From positions 62,001-126,000 of the forward strand of contig NZ_JANUGZ010000005.1 in the NCBI RefSeq assembly GCF_024753205.1: 64,000 nt of DNA. The letters are read 5' to 3'. A model generated the notes under the pieces. The model made no database searches and was not told the origin of the DNA. It saw only the letters and a list, made by a program, of their open reading frames with translations. The translations under genes and the position numbers were made by a program. Positions 1 through 8,556 of the stretch are shown here, piece by piece; the first letter of the stretch is position 1, and each line of letters starts with the position of its first letter. Source of the stretch: Massilia aurea. Lineage in GTDB: Bacteria; Pseudomonadota; Gammaproteobacteria; Burkholderiales; Burkholderiaceae_D.

Positions 1-2262
1 GCGCGCCGAGACATTCACCGACACGCTGACCGGGGGCAGGCCAGCCGTGCGCCAGGCCTGGGCCTGGGCGCAGGCGGTGCGCAGCACCCAGTCGCCGATC
101 TGTACGATCAGGCCACTCTCTTCGGCGAGGCCGATGAAGCGCAGCGGCGAGACCAGGCCCTGCTCGGGGTGGTGCCAGCGGATCAGCGCCTCGACGCCGA
201 ACAGGCAATTCGTGCGCAGGTCGATCTTCGGCTGGTACAGCAGCTGGAACTGGCACGGGCCCGGATAGTCTTCGGCGCAGGTGTCGATCGCCGCCCGCAG
301 GCCTTCGAGCAGCACGAGCTTTTCGTCAACGCTCTCGTTCATTTCGCTGACGTAGTACTGCACGTTGTTGCTGCCCAGTTCCTTGGCGCGGTACATGGCC
401 ACATCGGCGTGCATCATGAGGGCGTTGGCGCTGGCGCCGTCGCGCGGGTAGAACGTCACGCCGACGCTGCAGCTCACTTGCACTTCCTGGCCCTCGACCA
501 GCACCGGCTCGGTGACGGCTTCACGCACGCGTTCGAGCAGCGGCGCGATCGCCATCGGGTCGCCCGCGAGGTCCGGCAGCAGGATCACGAATTCGTCGCC
601 GCCAAAGCGCGCCAGCGTATCGTCGCTGCGCAGGCAGCGGTGCATGCGCGCGCCAACCACCTTGAGCAGTTCGTCGCCGGCGTTGTGGCCCAGCGTGTCG
701 TTGACCAGCTTGAAGCCATCGAGGTCGATGAACGCCAGGCCGACCGCGCGGCCCGCTTCGGCCGCGGTGACGATCGCCTCGCCCAGGCGCTCGCGCAGCA
801 GGCTGCGGTTGGGCAGGCCGGTCAGGTCATCGTGGTGCGCCAGATGGCGGATACGCTGCTCGCCCATCTTGCGCTCGGTGATGTCGCGCACGATCACGAC
901 GACGCCATCCTCGACCGCCACCGCCTGGCGGTGCAGCCAGACCCCGGGCTGGGGCAGGGTCTGCGCCTGCCACTCCGTCTCGCGCGCAATGCCGTCGCGC
1001 GCTACCGCCGACAGGTCGTCGAAGACGGATTGACTGATCGACGGTGGCAGCAGGCCCGAGATTGGCTTGGCGGCCATCTGCTGCTTGGTCAGGCTGGTGA
1101 AGCGCTCGGCGCGGCTGTTGGTGGTGGCGACCACGAAATCACGCACTTCGCCGCGCGGACCGAACACGGTGCGCAGCACGAAGAAAGCATCGGGACTGGC
1201 TTCGGATGCAGCGGCGTAGGTTTCCTGCGCCAGCCGTTCGCGCCGGCGCGCCTTGGCCAGCTGCCACGACCACGCGCTCACCAGGATCACGACGGCAATC
1301 AGGAGCGCGCTGGCCGCGCCCGCGCCAAGCAGCCAGGCGCGCCGGCCCTGATAGAACCCGGCCATCTGTTCGGTTTCGGACAAGCCGGCCACCGCGACCA
1401 GCGGGAAGCTGTTCATCGGCCGGCTGGCGACGGTGCGGGCCTCGGATTCAAGCACGGGTGCGCCGTGCGCGGTCGTGCCGGCTGCCACGCCGCCGTTTGC
1501 GCCCGGCACGAAGCGCTGGCCCCATGACACGGTTTCGCCCACACGCAGCGCGCGCAGCATGCCGTCGGTGCCCGCCATACCGAGCAGGCCGCGATCGCCC
1601 TGGCGCGAGCGCTCGTAGCCGCTGGTGAAATAGGCCGGGTCGAGGGCAACGACGGCCACGCCGGAGAAGCGCCCGGCCGCATCGTTGATGCGGCGCGAAA
1701 AGTGGACGGTCGGTTCCCTTGAGTACTCGCTCAGGCTGGTCAGACTGACGAACGGCACGTCGTCGCTGGTCTGGCGGTGAAATTCGAACCATGCGGTGCG
1801 TGCCAGGTCATGCCGCTTCGACGCGGGATTGCTGGCGACGATGTGTCCGCTGGCGTCGCTGATCTCCACCTGAAACACGAGGCCGGGCGGCAGCAGGCCC
1901 TTGGCTTCGAGCGCGGGCAGGGCGCCGGTCGGGCCATTCTGCTCGACCGCGTACTTCAGCACGCGCAGGGTCTGGTCGATCGCGCTCAGGCTGCGCGCCA
2001 GTTGCGCTTCATACGTGTCGAGCAGTTCCTGGGTCGCGTCGCGTGTGGCCACGACAGCGGCGCGGCGCTCCGATTCGATCACGTGCAGCGTGCCGAACCA
2101 CATTGCGCCTAGCAGCGCCAGCGCGAACAGCGGCAGCGAGATGTGTGTCTCGAGCGCCAGGCCAAGCCAGCGCGCCAGCAGGCCGCGCGTGCGCGGCGCG
2201 CCTGCCGACGGCTCGCCGTCGCCCGTGAGCGACGGCCCGCTGGAACGCGCGAGCATGTTCAT
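1..2262 (-). CDS. Membrane-bound diguanylate cyclase/phosphodiesterase (GGDEF-EAL), 3' end outside window
   Basis: Reading the complement from 2262 gives 754 uninterrupted codons that run off the window start. The order is a short cytoplasmic N-terminus, a transmembrane segment near residues 35-55, a periplasmic Cache-like sensor of roughly 230 residues, a second membrane segment around residues 305-325, a PAS-like region, a GGDEF domain with an intact RFGGDEF active site (codons near 590-615 of the window), and an EAL domain with the opening EALIRWHHP motif. Both catalytic signatures are intact as far as they are visible, so the protein could make and/or degrade cyclic di-GMP in response to a periplasmic signal. 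It is the last gene of a three-gene minus-strand operon with a periplasmic binding protein 7 bp upstream and a porin, so that pair may supply its signal (inference). An in-frame ATG at 2256 is an alternative start. Confidence 0.9.
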   Translation of the reverse strand, partial: MNMLARSSGPSLTGDGEPSAGAPRTRGLLARWLGLALETHISLPLFALALLGAMWFGTLHVIESERRAAVVATRDATQELLDTYEAQLARSLSAIDQTLRVLKYAVEQNGPTGALPALEAKGLLPPGLVFQVEISDASGHIVASNPASKRHDLARTAWFEFHRQTSDDVPFVSLTSLSEYSREPTVHFSRRINDAAGRFSGVAVVALDPAYFTSGYERSRQGDRGLLGMAGTDGMLRALRVGETVSWGQRFVPGANGGVAAGTTAHGAPVLESEARTVASRPMNSFPLVAVAGLSETEQMAGFYQGRRAWLLGAGAASALLIAVVILVSAWSWQLAKARRRERLAQETYAAASEASPDAFFVLRTVFGPRGEVRDFVVATTNSRAERFTSLTKQQMAAKPISGLLPPSISQSVFDDLSAVARDGIARETEWQAQTLPQPGVWLHRQAVAVEDGVVVIVRDITERKMGEQRIRHLAHHDDLTGLPNRSLLRERLGEAIVTAAEAGRAVGLAFIDLDGFKLVNDTLGHNAGDELLKVVGARMHRCLRSDDTLARFGGDEFVILLPDLAGDPMAIAPLLERVREAVTEPVLVEGQEVQVSCSVGVTFYPRDGASANALMMHADVAMYRAKELGSNNVQYYVSEMNESVDEKLVLLEGLRAAIDTCAEDYPGPCQFQLLYQPKIDLRTNCLFGVEALIRWHHPEQGLVSPLRFIGLAEESGLIVQIGDWVLRTACAQAQAWRTAGLPPVSVSVNVSAR

Positions 2263-2269
2263 GGCATGC

Positions 2270-2710
2270 TCACTGCAGCACCAGCACAGGGCGCACCGAC
2301 GGGTCGAGCGCGGCGCGCTCGATATAGCCGATCATCGACGGGTTGTCGGCCACCATGCGGCGCACGGCAGCATCGCTTGGGGCTTCGCGCGGCGGCTGGC
2401 CGCGGCCCGTGAACACCATCTTGGACCAGTGGGCCTTGAGCAGTGCCGGGGTCTTGCCGGTGAGCTGGCGATAGAACAGGTCGCGCTGCGCTGCGCCCAG
2501 CCCCTGGTCGATGGCGACGGCGGCCGCGCCATCCGGGAAGCTGCCCGTCTGGCCGAGGAAGATGGCGCTGACCTGCTCGGCATTGAGGACCGGGTTCGGG
2601 TTGCGGCTCGAGACGATGACGACCAGTTCGGCCGACGCGTTCGTGGCGACGAAGCACAGCGTGCACAGGGCCAGCAGGTGGCGGGAATAATTACCGAGGC
2701 GTGTTTTCAT
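2270..2710 (-). CDS. Small periplasmic phosphate-binding-like protein
   Basis: This 146-residue protein starts with a typical signal peptide ending near ATNASA. The mature part has the PBP-like (PstS-like) signature: a leading strand VVIVSSRNP, a segment reading AIFLGQTGSFPDG, and FTGRGQPP, as in phosphate ABC transporter substrate-binding relatives of about 150 residues. It is much shorter than a full two-lobed binding protein, so it probably represents one lobe and may sense rather than feed an ABC transporter; no permease genes are nearby. It sits between a porin gene and a GGDEF-EAL gene in one operon, a context that suggests a role in presenting a periplasmic signal to the cyclase (inference). 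A TTG nine bases upstream (2719) would overlap the porin stop; the ATG at 2710 was chosen because it starts the signal peptide. Confidence 0.75.
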   Translation of the reverse strand: MKTRLGNYSRHLLALCTLCFVATNASAELVVIVSSRNPNPVLNAEQVSAIFLGQTGSFPDGAAAVAIDQGLGAAQRDLFYRQLTGKTPALLKAHWSKMVFTGRGQPPREAPSDAAVRRMVADNPSMIGYIERAALDPSVRPVLVLQ

Positions 2711-2715
2711 CGGCG

Positions 2716-4029
2716 TCAAAAGACAAAGTCCAGCGCAATGCTGGTCACGCTAGTCGTGCGATCCGAACGAAACGCAGGCGTGGAATTGATCAGGGTGCCG
2801 CGCGAACCGCCGCGCGGCCGCACGCTCTCGAACTGCAGCTTGAGGGCGACGTTGGTGGCGACGTCCCAGCGTACGCCGGTGCTCCAGGTGGTCTGGATCG
2901 GAATCGTTGCCAGCAGCGTGTTCAGCGCGCCATTGATCTGGGCGGCGCCGGCAGCGACCGGCGGGGGCAGGCCTTGCAGTGACAGGCCGGGGTCGGACGT
3001 GGCCACGTCGGCGCGGATCTGCGCATAGCCGACGTAGGGCGTGAATGCGCCCTGGCGCCAGCCGGCGCCGACATACACCGACGTGCCGCCGCCGAGCAGG
3101 GAGTCGGTGCGGGTACGTCCCGTTTCGGCGGTGACGAACCATGCACCCGGGTCATAGCTGGCGCCCGCGCTGATCATCGACACGCGCTTGTTGACGATGG
3201 CGTAGCGCTCGGCCAGCATCTGGCCCTGCGGGCCGAACATGCGCAGGCCCGCGAACAGGTCGGCGGCGATGTCGGTGTTCAGGCGCGCGCGCGCGGCCGA
3301 CAGGCGTACCGTCAGGGGACCATAGTCGATGCTGTGCGACAGGCCCAGGATGTTTTCGGCATCGATCTGCAGGCCAAAGCCCAGGTCCTGGTCGGTGCTG
3401 CCCGAGAACACCTGCGTTGCGTGGCGCACGGCGCCGGCGTTCCAGCGCCAGGTCGCGTCGACCCCGTCGCTGCTTGAAATCGGCAATGCGCCATAGACTT
3501 CGACCGGCGTGCGGACCCACGGAATGGTGTAGCCGACCTTGCGCGATTCGGCGCCAAGAAAAACGGGCAGTGCGATGCGACCGACGCGTACGGCGAGGTC
3601 GGGCGTCATCTGGTACTTGATATTGGCCCACTCGACGCGCGGATGGTAACTGCCATTCAGGCGCTGCTCACTGATTACCTGCAGCACGCCTGACCAGGCG
3701 CCCTGGCCCACGTCGAGCTGGGCGCCGAGGCGGCTGTCGACGTCCGGGCTCCAGGAGCCGGACACGCCGGCGCCGCTCGCGCGCAGGATGGACGAGCTGA
3801 AATCAGCCTCGCGGTTGTTCGAATGGACCACGCCGAGCGTGCCGAAGCCGGACAGCTTCCACGTGGGACCTGCGGCGGTGTCAGGCGCCGGGTCGGCGGC
3901 CTGTGCTTCTGCTTGTGTCTGCGCCTGTGCGTACAACGGCGTGCAGGCGAGCACACAAGTGGCAAATGCGGCAGGCAATAGCGTGCCGGGAAAATAGTGC
4001 GAAAGCATGTGATGTGATGTTGGCGCCAT
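2716..4029 (-). CDS. Outer-membrane porin-like beta-barrel protein
   Basis: The 437-residue product begins with a signal peptide ending near AQAQ and, after a low-complexity Ala/Gln/Glu stretch, continues as alternating amphipathic strands typical of a porin. It ends in a C-terminal aromatic residue, LDFVF, the expected barrel assembly signal. It resembles the porin-like proteins that precede small phosphate-binding-like proteins and GGDEF proteins in related bacteria, where the trio recurs as an operon. It is the first gene of this minus-strand operon. An ATG at 4008 would give a shorter n-region for the signal peptide and is a credible alternative start; neither candidate has a strong ribosome binding site. 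Substrate unknown. Confidence 0.75.
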   Translation of the reverse strand: MAPTSHHMLSHYFPGTLLPAAFATCVLACTPLYAQAQTQAEAQAADPAPDTAAGPTWKLSGFGTLGVVHSNNREADFSSSILRASGAGVSGSWSPDVDSRLGAQLDVGQGAWSGVLQVISEQRLNGSYHPRVEWANIKYQMTPDLAVRVGRIALPVFLGAESRKVGYTIPWVRTPVEVYGALPISSSDGVDATWRWNAGAVRHATQVFSGSTDQDLGFGLQIDAENILGLSHSIDYGPLTVRLSAARARLNTDIAADLFAGLRMFGPQGQMLAERYAIVNKRVSMISAGASYDPGAWFVTAETGRTRTDSLLGGGTSVYVGAGWRQGAFTPYVGYAQIRADVATSDPGLSLQGLPPPVAAGAAQINGALNTLLATIPIQTTWSTGVRWDVATNVALKLQFESVRPRGGSRGTLINSTPAFRSDRTTSVTSIALDFVF

Positions 4030-4138
4030 GGGCCTGAGCGGTGTCGGGTGACGCCGGGCCAGAACCTGACGACTCTAGCGAAGCGCTCCTGCAAAGTCGA
4101 GCGGAGCACGACAAGACAAGCGACTGACGATGGTTTTT

Positions 4139-4154
4139 GTTGCGTATGCGCAAC
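4139..4154. promoter_or_regulatory. Perfect palindrome GTTGCG-TATG-CGCAAC upstream of the porin operon
   Basis: A 6 bp inverted repeat with a 4 bp spacer lies 110 bp upstream of the porin start and 20 bp beyond the stop of the metalloprotease gene. It is not followed by a T-run on either strand, so it is more likely an operator than a terminator. No regulator can be named. Confidence 0.3.
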
Positions 4155-4174
4155 GACAGTTGCACATGGTAACA

Positions 4175-4708
4175 TCAACGCGGAAGCGGTGCTGGTTCGG
4201 CGTTCCACAGGCGTGCGCCTGCCAGATCGAGCCACGTCAGGTACAGGCGCACGTCGAATTCCAGCTGGTGATAGGCCGGTTCCATCCAGCAGCACAGCTT
4301 GTAGAACGCCTTGTCGTGTTCTTTTTCTTTCAGGTGCGCCAGTTCGTGTACGGCGATCATGCGCAGAAATGGCAGCGGCGCATCCCGAAACAGGCTGGCG
4401 ATGCGAATCTCGTGCTTGGCCTTGAGACGTCCGCCCTGGACGCGCGAGATGGCCGTGTGCAGGCCCAGTGCATGCTGGACCACCTGGATCTTGCTGTCGA
4501 AGGCGACCTTCGAGACCGGCGCGGCCTGGCGCAGGTATTCGTCCTTCAGGTCCTGGACGTAGTCGTACAGGGCGCGGTCGGTGCGGATGCCGTGCGGTGC
4601 CGGATAGCGCTGGCGCAGCGTGTCGCCAAGACGGTCTTGCGCGATCAGGCCGCTGACCTGCGTGCGCAGTTGCTCGGGATAGGCGGTCAGGTATTTCAGG
4701 GTGTGCAT
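4175..4708 (-). CDS. YgjP-like zinc metalloprotease (M48/WLM-type)
   Basis: The 177-residue protein carries the zinc-protease motif HELAH at residues 121-125, followed by a third possible ligand His131 in KEKEHDKAF. This spacing is typical of the YgjP/DUF45 family. It has no signal peptide or membrane segment, so it is probably cytoplasmic; the physiological substrate is not known for the family. The reading frame stays open far upstream, but the ATG at 4708 is chosen because the conserved part begins soon after and the upstream extension is antisense to the KGG gene. It stands alone, with gaps of about 140 bp on both sides. Confidence 0.8.
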   Translation of the reverse strand: MHTLKYLTAYPEQLRTQVSGLIAQDRLGDTLRQRYPAPHGIRTDRALYDYVQDLKDEYLRQAAPVSKVAFDSKIQVVQHALGLHTAISRVQGGRLKAKHEIRIASLFRDAPLPFLRMIAVHELAHLKEKEHDKAFYKLCCWMEPAYHQLEFDVRLYLTWLDLAGARLWNAEPAPLPR

Positions 4709-4803
4709 AAGCCGGGCAATGTACCACAGGGGGTGGCGCCGTGCCTGGGGGATATATAGAGCGGGCGACTGCGGCCGGGACAGCCGATGCAGCCGATGCC
4801 ACG

Positions 4804-4840
4804 GAAAAGCGTCGTTCCCGCACCGGCTGGGAACGACGCT
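4804..4840 (-). terminator. Intrinsic terminator of the KGG-protein gene
   Basis: On the minus strand a perfect 12 bp stem (arms 4829-4840 and 4808-4819) with a 9-base loop is followed by TTTT. It starts 7 bp beyond the stop codon of the KGG gene at 4848, so it terminates that gene's transcript. Confidence 0.85.
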
Positions 4841-4847
4841 GCAGAGG

Positions 4848-5189
4848 CTAATTGTCCTTGCTGCTCTGGCGATTGCCCTTGTCGGCCATGGCTGCTGCCG
4901 CCGCGCGCTGCGCCGACTGCCGGCTTTCGCCGCCCTTGCGGCCGATGTCGGCCATGTGCGCGCGGTTGCGGCTGACGGCTTCGCCGCCTTTCTGGCCGGC
5001 GCGGCGCGCTTCTTCGGAATCGAATTCGTGCGCCGTCCCTTTTTGATGCGCCGCCTGGCCACCCTTGCTGGCGATTTCACGCTGCTGGTTCTGGTCCATT
5101 GCCGCGAAACCCCGCTTGGCCGGTTGCCCGCTCTTTTGGGCACTGCCGGTCGCCGTCTCTTTGCTGCCGTTCTCTTTGCTCGTCGCCAT
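4848..5189 (-). CDS. KGG-repeat stress-induced protein (YciG/Con-10-like)
   Basis: A 113-residue, very hydrophilic protein with repeated KGG motifs: ASKGGQAA, GQKGGEAV and GRKGGESR, each followed by a short helix-like spacer. This is the signature of the stress-induced bacterial acidophilic repeat family (YciG, fungal Con-10). Members accumulate in stationary phase or desiccation, but no biochemical activity is established. The start at 5189 has a good ribosome binding site (AAGGAG) and the gene ends in a strong terminator, so it looks like a monocistronic and highly expressed unit. Its conserved N-terminal RGFAAMD block precedes the first repeat. Confidence 0.88.
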   Translation of the reverse strand: MATSKENGSKETATGSAQKSGQPAKRGFAAMDQNQQREIASKGGQAAHQKGTAHEFDSEEARRAGQKGGEAVSRNRAHMADIGRKGGESRQSAQRAAAAAMADKGNRQSSKDN

Positions 5190-5342
5190 GTCGATCTCCT
5201 TGTGCCCGTGGGGCTGTCAGTGGAAGAGGTCGTGCCCGATGCCACGAGCGCACACAGGATGCACTCTCGTGTTTAGAGAAACGTGGTGAGCGTTAGTTCC
5301 GCCATTTTCACGTCAGGGCGGGGCAGAGGCAGGTCAGTGCTT

Positions 5343-6374
5343 TTATGCGTCGGCTACCTTCAATACCAGCTTGCCCAGGTTACGGCCCTCGAACAGCATC
5401 AACAGCGCCTGCGGGAATTGCTCGAAGCCGTCGACCACGTGTTCGTGACTGGCGATCTCGCCGGCCGCCAGCCACGCGCCCAGTTCGGCCACCGCCTCGT
5501 GGTAGCGCGCGGCATAGTCAAATACCACCATGCCTTCCATCCGTGCGCGGTTCACCAGTAGCGCCAGGTAGTTCGTCGGGCCCTTCACGGGCGCGGTGGC
5601 GTTGTATTGCGAGATCGCCCCGCAGATCACGATCCGCGCCTTCATGTTGATGCGCGTGAGGACGGCGTCGAGGATGTCGCCGCCGACATTGTCGAAATAG
5701 ACGTCCACGCCCTGCGGGCAATGCTGCTTGAGCGCCGCGTGCAGGCCGCCCGCCTTGTAGTCGATGCAGGCATCGAAACCCAGTTGCTCGACGACGAAGC
5801 GGCATTTCTCGGCGCCGCCCGCAATGCCGACCACGCGGCAGCCCATGCGCTTGGCGACCTGGCCCACGGTCATGCCGACGGCGCCGGCCGCGCCCGAGAC
5901 CACGACCGTGTCGCCGGCCTTGGCCTGGCCCACGTCGCGCAGGCCGAAGTACGCCGTCATGCCAGGCATGCCCAGCAGGTTGAGCCACGCGGTAAGGTTG
6001 CCGATGCGTGGATCGATTTTGACGAAGCCGGCGTTCTTGTCGTCGGCCGGGCCGGACCAGTGGCGCTGCACGCCGGTGCCGCCAGCGACATGGTCGCCCA
6101 CCGCAAAGCGGGGCGAGCGAGACGCCACCACGACGCCCAGACCGCCGGCGCGCATGACTTCGCCGATGGCAACCGGTCGGATGTACGATTTGCCTTCGTT
6201 CATCCAGCCGCGCATGGCCGGGTCGAGCGACAGGTACAGCACCTTGACCACGATCTCGCCCTCAGCGGGCGCCGGCACCGCCTGTTCGTGCAGTTTCCAG
6301 TCGTGGGCCTGCGGCAGCCCGACCGGGCGGGCAGCGAGCAGGAATTGCTGATTGGGTGGAAAGGTGTCGGTCAT
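5343..6374 (-). CDS. NADP-dependent medium-chain oxidoreductase (CurA/leukotriene B4 dehydrogenase-like)
   Basis: The 343-residue product matches the zinc-free MDR family that reduces alpha,beta-unsaturated ketones. Visible features are the LSLDPAMRGWM substrate-side motif near residue 50, the cofactor motif SGAAGAVGMTVGQ near residue 155, GCRVVGIAGG with an expected NADPH preference, and YFDNVGGD. No structural or catalytic zinc cysteines are seen. The ATG at 6374 has a GGAGA ribosome binding site; the longer open frame upstream is antisense to yaeQ and is rejected. It is divergent from yaeQ. The true substrate (curcumin-like, quinone or enone) cannot be told from sequence. Confidence 0.88.
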   Translation of the reverse strand: MTDTFPPNQQFLLAARPVGLPQAHDWKLHEQAVPAPAEGEIVVKVLYLSLDPAMRGWMNEGKSYIRPVAIGEVMRAGGLGVVVASRSPRFAVGDHVAGGTGVQRHWSGPADDKNAGFVKIDPRIGNLTAWLNLLGMPGMTAYFGLRDVGQAKAGDTVVVSGAAGAVGMTVGQVAKRMGCRVVGIAGGAEKCRFVVEQLGFDACIDYKAGGLHAALKQHCPQGVDVYFDNVGGDILDAVLTRINMKARIVICGAISQYNATAPVKGPTNYLALLVNRARMEGMVVFDYAARYHEAVAELGAWLAAGEIASHEHVVDGFEQFPQALLMLFEGRNLGKLVLKVADA

Positions 6375-6500
6375 GCGGGTCTCCTGGCTGGTTGGATGAT
6401 CTGTGCCAGGAAGTCTATACCGCGCCATCGCCCGGCGCGCGCTGCGCATGCGACAATAGCGGGTTCCTCTACCGATCAATCCGTTCAAAGCACCGCACCA

Positions 6501-7043
6501 ATGGCTATCAAAGCGACCATCTACAAGGCTGACCTGTCGATTGCCGACATGGACCGCAACTATTACCAGGAACACAGCCTGACGATCGCCCGGCATCCGT
6601 CCGAGACCGACGAACGCGTGATGATCCGCGTGCTGGCCTATGCGCTGCACGCCGATCCGGCGCTGGCGTTCACGAAAGACCTGTTCGACGTCGACGAACC
6701 GGCCCTGTGGCTCAAGGATCTCACCGGCGCCATCGACCTGTGGATCGAAGTGGGCCAGCCCGATGAAAAGCGCCTGCTGAAGGCGGCCGGCCGCGCCGAG
6801 AAAGTGATCGTCTACAGCTACAGCGCAACGAGCAGCATCTGGTTCAAGGGCATCGCCAACAAGATCGAGCGCGCGAAAAACGTCAGCGTGATCAACATCC
6901 CGGCCGAGATCAGCGCCCAGCTCGAAAAAATGGCGTCGCGCTCGATGGCGCTGCAATGCACGATCCAGGATGGCCAGGTGTGGCTGACCGACGGCACCGA
7001 CACCGTGCTGGTCGAGCGTGAAGCCTTGCGCGGCGCAGTGTAA
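6501..7043 (+). CDS. yaeQ: YaeQ family protein
   Basis: A 180-residue protein starting MAIKATIYKADL, the characteristic opening of YaeQ. Conserved stretches include IARHPSETDERVMIRVLAYAL and the LWLKDLTGAIDLWIEVG segment, where the acidic/aromatic residues resemble a PD-(D/E)xK nuclease-like fold reported for the family. Its length equals that of E. coli YaeQ. E. coli yaeQ was found as a multicopy suppressor of RfaH loss, but its molecular role is unsettled. It is divergent from the oxidoreductase gene and about 40 bp upstream of the copper chaperone gene, and may be co-transcribed with it. Confidence 0.9.
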   Translation: MAIKATIYKADLSIADMDRNYYQEHSLTIARHPSETDERVMIRVLAYALHADPALAFTKDLFDVDEPALWLKDLTGAIDLWIEVGQPDEKRLLKAAGRAEKVIVYSYSATSSIWFKGIANKIERAKNVSVINIPAEISAQLEKMASRSMALQCTIQDGQVWLTDGTDTVLVEREALRGAV

Positions 7044-7083
7044 GATTGTATTTTTCACTGACTTCAACTAGCCAAGGATTGCC

Positions 7084-7563
7084 ATGACCCGTCACCTGAT
7101 CGCCGCGCTTGCCGCGGGCCTGTTTTCCGTCTCCGCGCTGGCCCAGGTCACCGTGACCGAACCCTGGGTGCGCGCCACCGTGCCGGCCCAGAAAAGCACG
7201 GGTGCGTTCATGCAGCTGCAGTCGGCCACGCCGGCACGCCTGCTCGAAGTGCGCACGCCGGTGGCTGGCCGCGCCGAGATCCACGAGATGGCGATGGAAG
7301 GCCAGGTGATGCGCATGCGTCAGGTAAAGGGCATCGATCTGCCGGCCGGCAAGCCAGTCGTGCTGGCGTCGGGCGGCTACCATGTGATGCTGCTGGACCT
7401 GAAGCGCCAGCTGAAAGAAGGCGAGAATGTTGAGCTGACCCTGGTGGTGCAGGACGCCGCCGCCAAGCGCCAGGAAGTGAAGGTGTCGCTACCGGTCATG
7501 CCGCTGACGCACAGCGGCAAGCCGGCAGCGCAGGATGCGCACGCGGGTCACACTGGCCACTGA
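7084..7563 (+). CDS. Periplasmic copper chaperone PCu(A)C
   Basis: The 159-residue protein has a signal peptide ending SALAQ, followed by the PCu(A)C fold. The copper ligands expected for H(M)x10Mx21HxM are visible: His and Met in EIHEMAMEG, further Met residues in VMRMRQV, and His-Met in GGYHVMLL. The C-terminal HAGHTGH tail adds more possible metal ligands. Family members deliver Cu(I) to the CuA or CuB site of cytochrome oxidase. No Sco or oxidase genes are adjacent, so the partner cannot be inferred from context. Confidence 0.92.
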   Translation: MTRHLIAALAAGLFSVSALAQVTVTEPWVRATVPAQKSTGAFMQLQSATPARLLEVRTPVAGRAEIHEMAMEGQVMRMRQVKGIDLPAGKPVVLASGGYHVMLLDLKRQLKEGENVELTLVVQDAAAKRQEVKVSLPVMPLTHSGKPAAQDAHAGHTGH

Positions 7564-7586
7564 GCGCAGCCAGCGACTTCACCACT

Positions 7587-8360
7587 TCAGCGCGGCGCGT
7601 TTCCGATGCGCCGCACTTCTCCCGAGCCCGCCACGCTGCGGCTCACCTTGGGATCGCCATAATAGCCGACATCGCCCGACCCGGCGATGCTCGCGCGCAG
7701 GTCATTCTTTGCCCACACCGTCGCGTCGCCGGATCCGGCGATGCTCACGCGCGCCGAATCGGCGGCGATCTTGCCCATGTCGACATCGCCTGAACCACCG
7801 ATCGACACCGACAGTTCGCGTACCGTGCCGCCATCGGCGCGCAGGTCGCCGCTGCCGGCCACGCTGGCCGCAACCGTCTCTGCTTCCAGCCGTGCAATCT
7901 GGATCTTGCCCGAGCCGCCGACGTCCAGGTCCAGGCGCTTGCCGCGCAGGACATCCGCATCGATGGTGCCCGAGCCGCCCAGCGACAGGCGCTCGATCTG
8001 GCGCGCCGTCACGACGATCTTGAGGTTGCGGGTGCGCAGGTTCAGGTTGCGCTTGGCGGGACGGATGCGCAGCATGCCGTCTTCGACGCGCGTCTCGACC
8101 AGAGCCTGCAGATTGTCATCGGTCTCGACCGTGACGCTGTCGACGTTGCCAGTACGCAGTTCCAGCCGGCCCGGCAGGCCCAGCGCGATGCCATTGAACG
8201 ACTCGACCTTGCGCGCCTGGCGCGTGACGTTGCCATTGCCTTCGACTTGTTCGCTGCCGAATGGCCAGGCCATGGCCGCAGGGGGCGCGACGGTGCAGGC
8301 GAGGGCGGCGGCGAGCATCAGGGCGCGCAGGGCAGGGATGGAATAGGCGTTACGCGACAT
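7587..8360 (-). CDS. Secreted head-GIN domain protein with seven GSG repeats
   Basis: The 257-residue product has a signal peptide (cleavage probably after PPAAMA) and a DUF2807 auto-transporter-adhesin-like "head GIN" domain. The motif GGSG or AGSG recurs seven times at intervals of about 18-20 residues between residues 130 and 250, e.g. LGGSGTID, VGGSGKIQ, VAGSGDLR, IAGSGDAT. This is the layout of a right-handed beta-helix in which each GSG turn closes one coil. Such proteins are exported and of unknown function. The start at 8360 has a GGAG site 6-9 bases upstream. It converges on the copper chaperone gene with no terminator between them. Confidence 0.85.
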   Translation of the reverse strand: MSRNAYSIPALRALMLAAALACTVAPPAAMAWPFGSEQVEGNGNVTRQARKVESFNGIALGLPGRLELRTGNVDSVTVETDDNLQALVETRVEDGMLRIRPAKRNLNLRTRNLKIVVTARQIERLSLGGSGTIDADVLRGKRLDLDVGGSGKIQIARLEAETVAASVAGSGDLRADGGTVRELSVSIGGSGDVDMGKIAADSARVSIAGSGDATVWAKNDLRASIAGSGDVGYYGDPKVSRSVAGSGEVRRIGNAPR

Positions 8361-8556
8361 GGTGGGGCTCCTTGAAAGGCGGTGGGAATGGTGCCCATCC
8401 TGGCAGGACGGTCCCGTGCTGCCGAGCCGTTTGCGACAGACTGCGCGCGCCGTGGTGTGAAATGCAACTGTGCGGATTAAGCCGCGCGCTCCGACTATCC
8501 AACACGCCCACGCAAGATGCACTAAGATAGTGCGCTTTTTGCAACGGAGTAGTGCG

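Noticed and set aside
169..1527. Long plus-strand frame in the GGDEF/EAL region
   Set aside because: The complementary strand encodes an intact GGDEF-EAL protein with active-site motifs; the plus-strand frame is its shadow.
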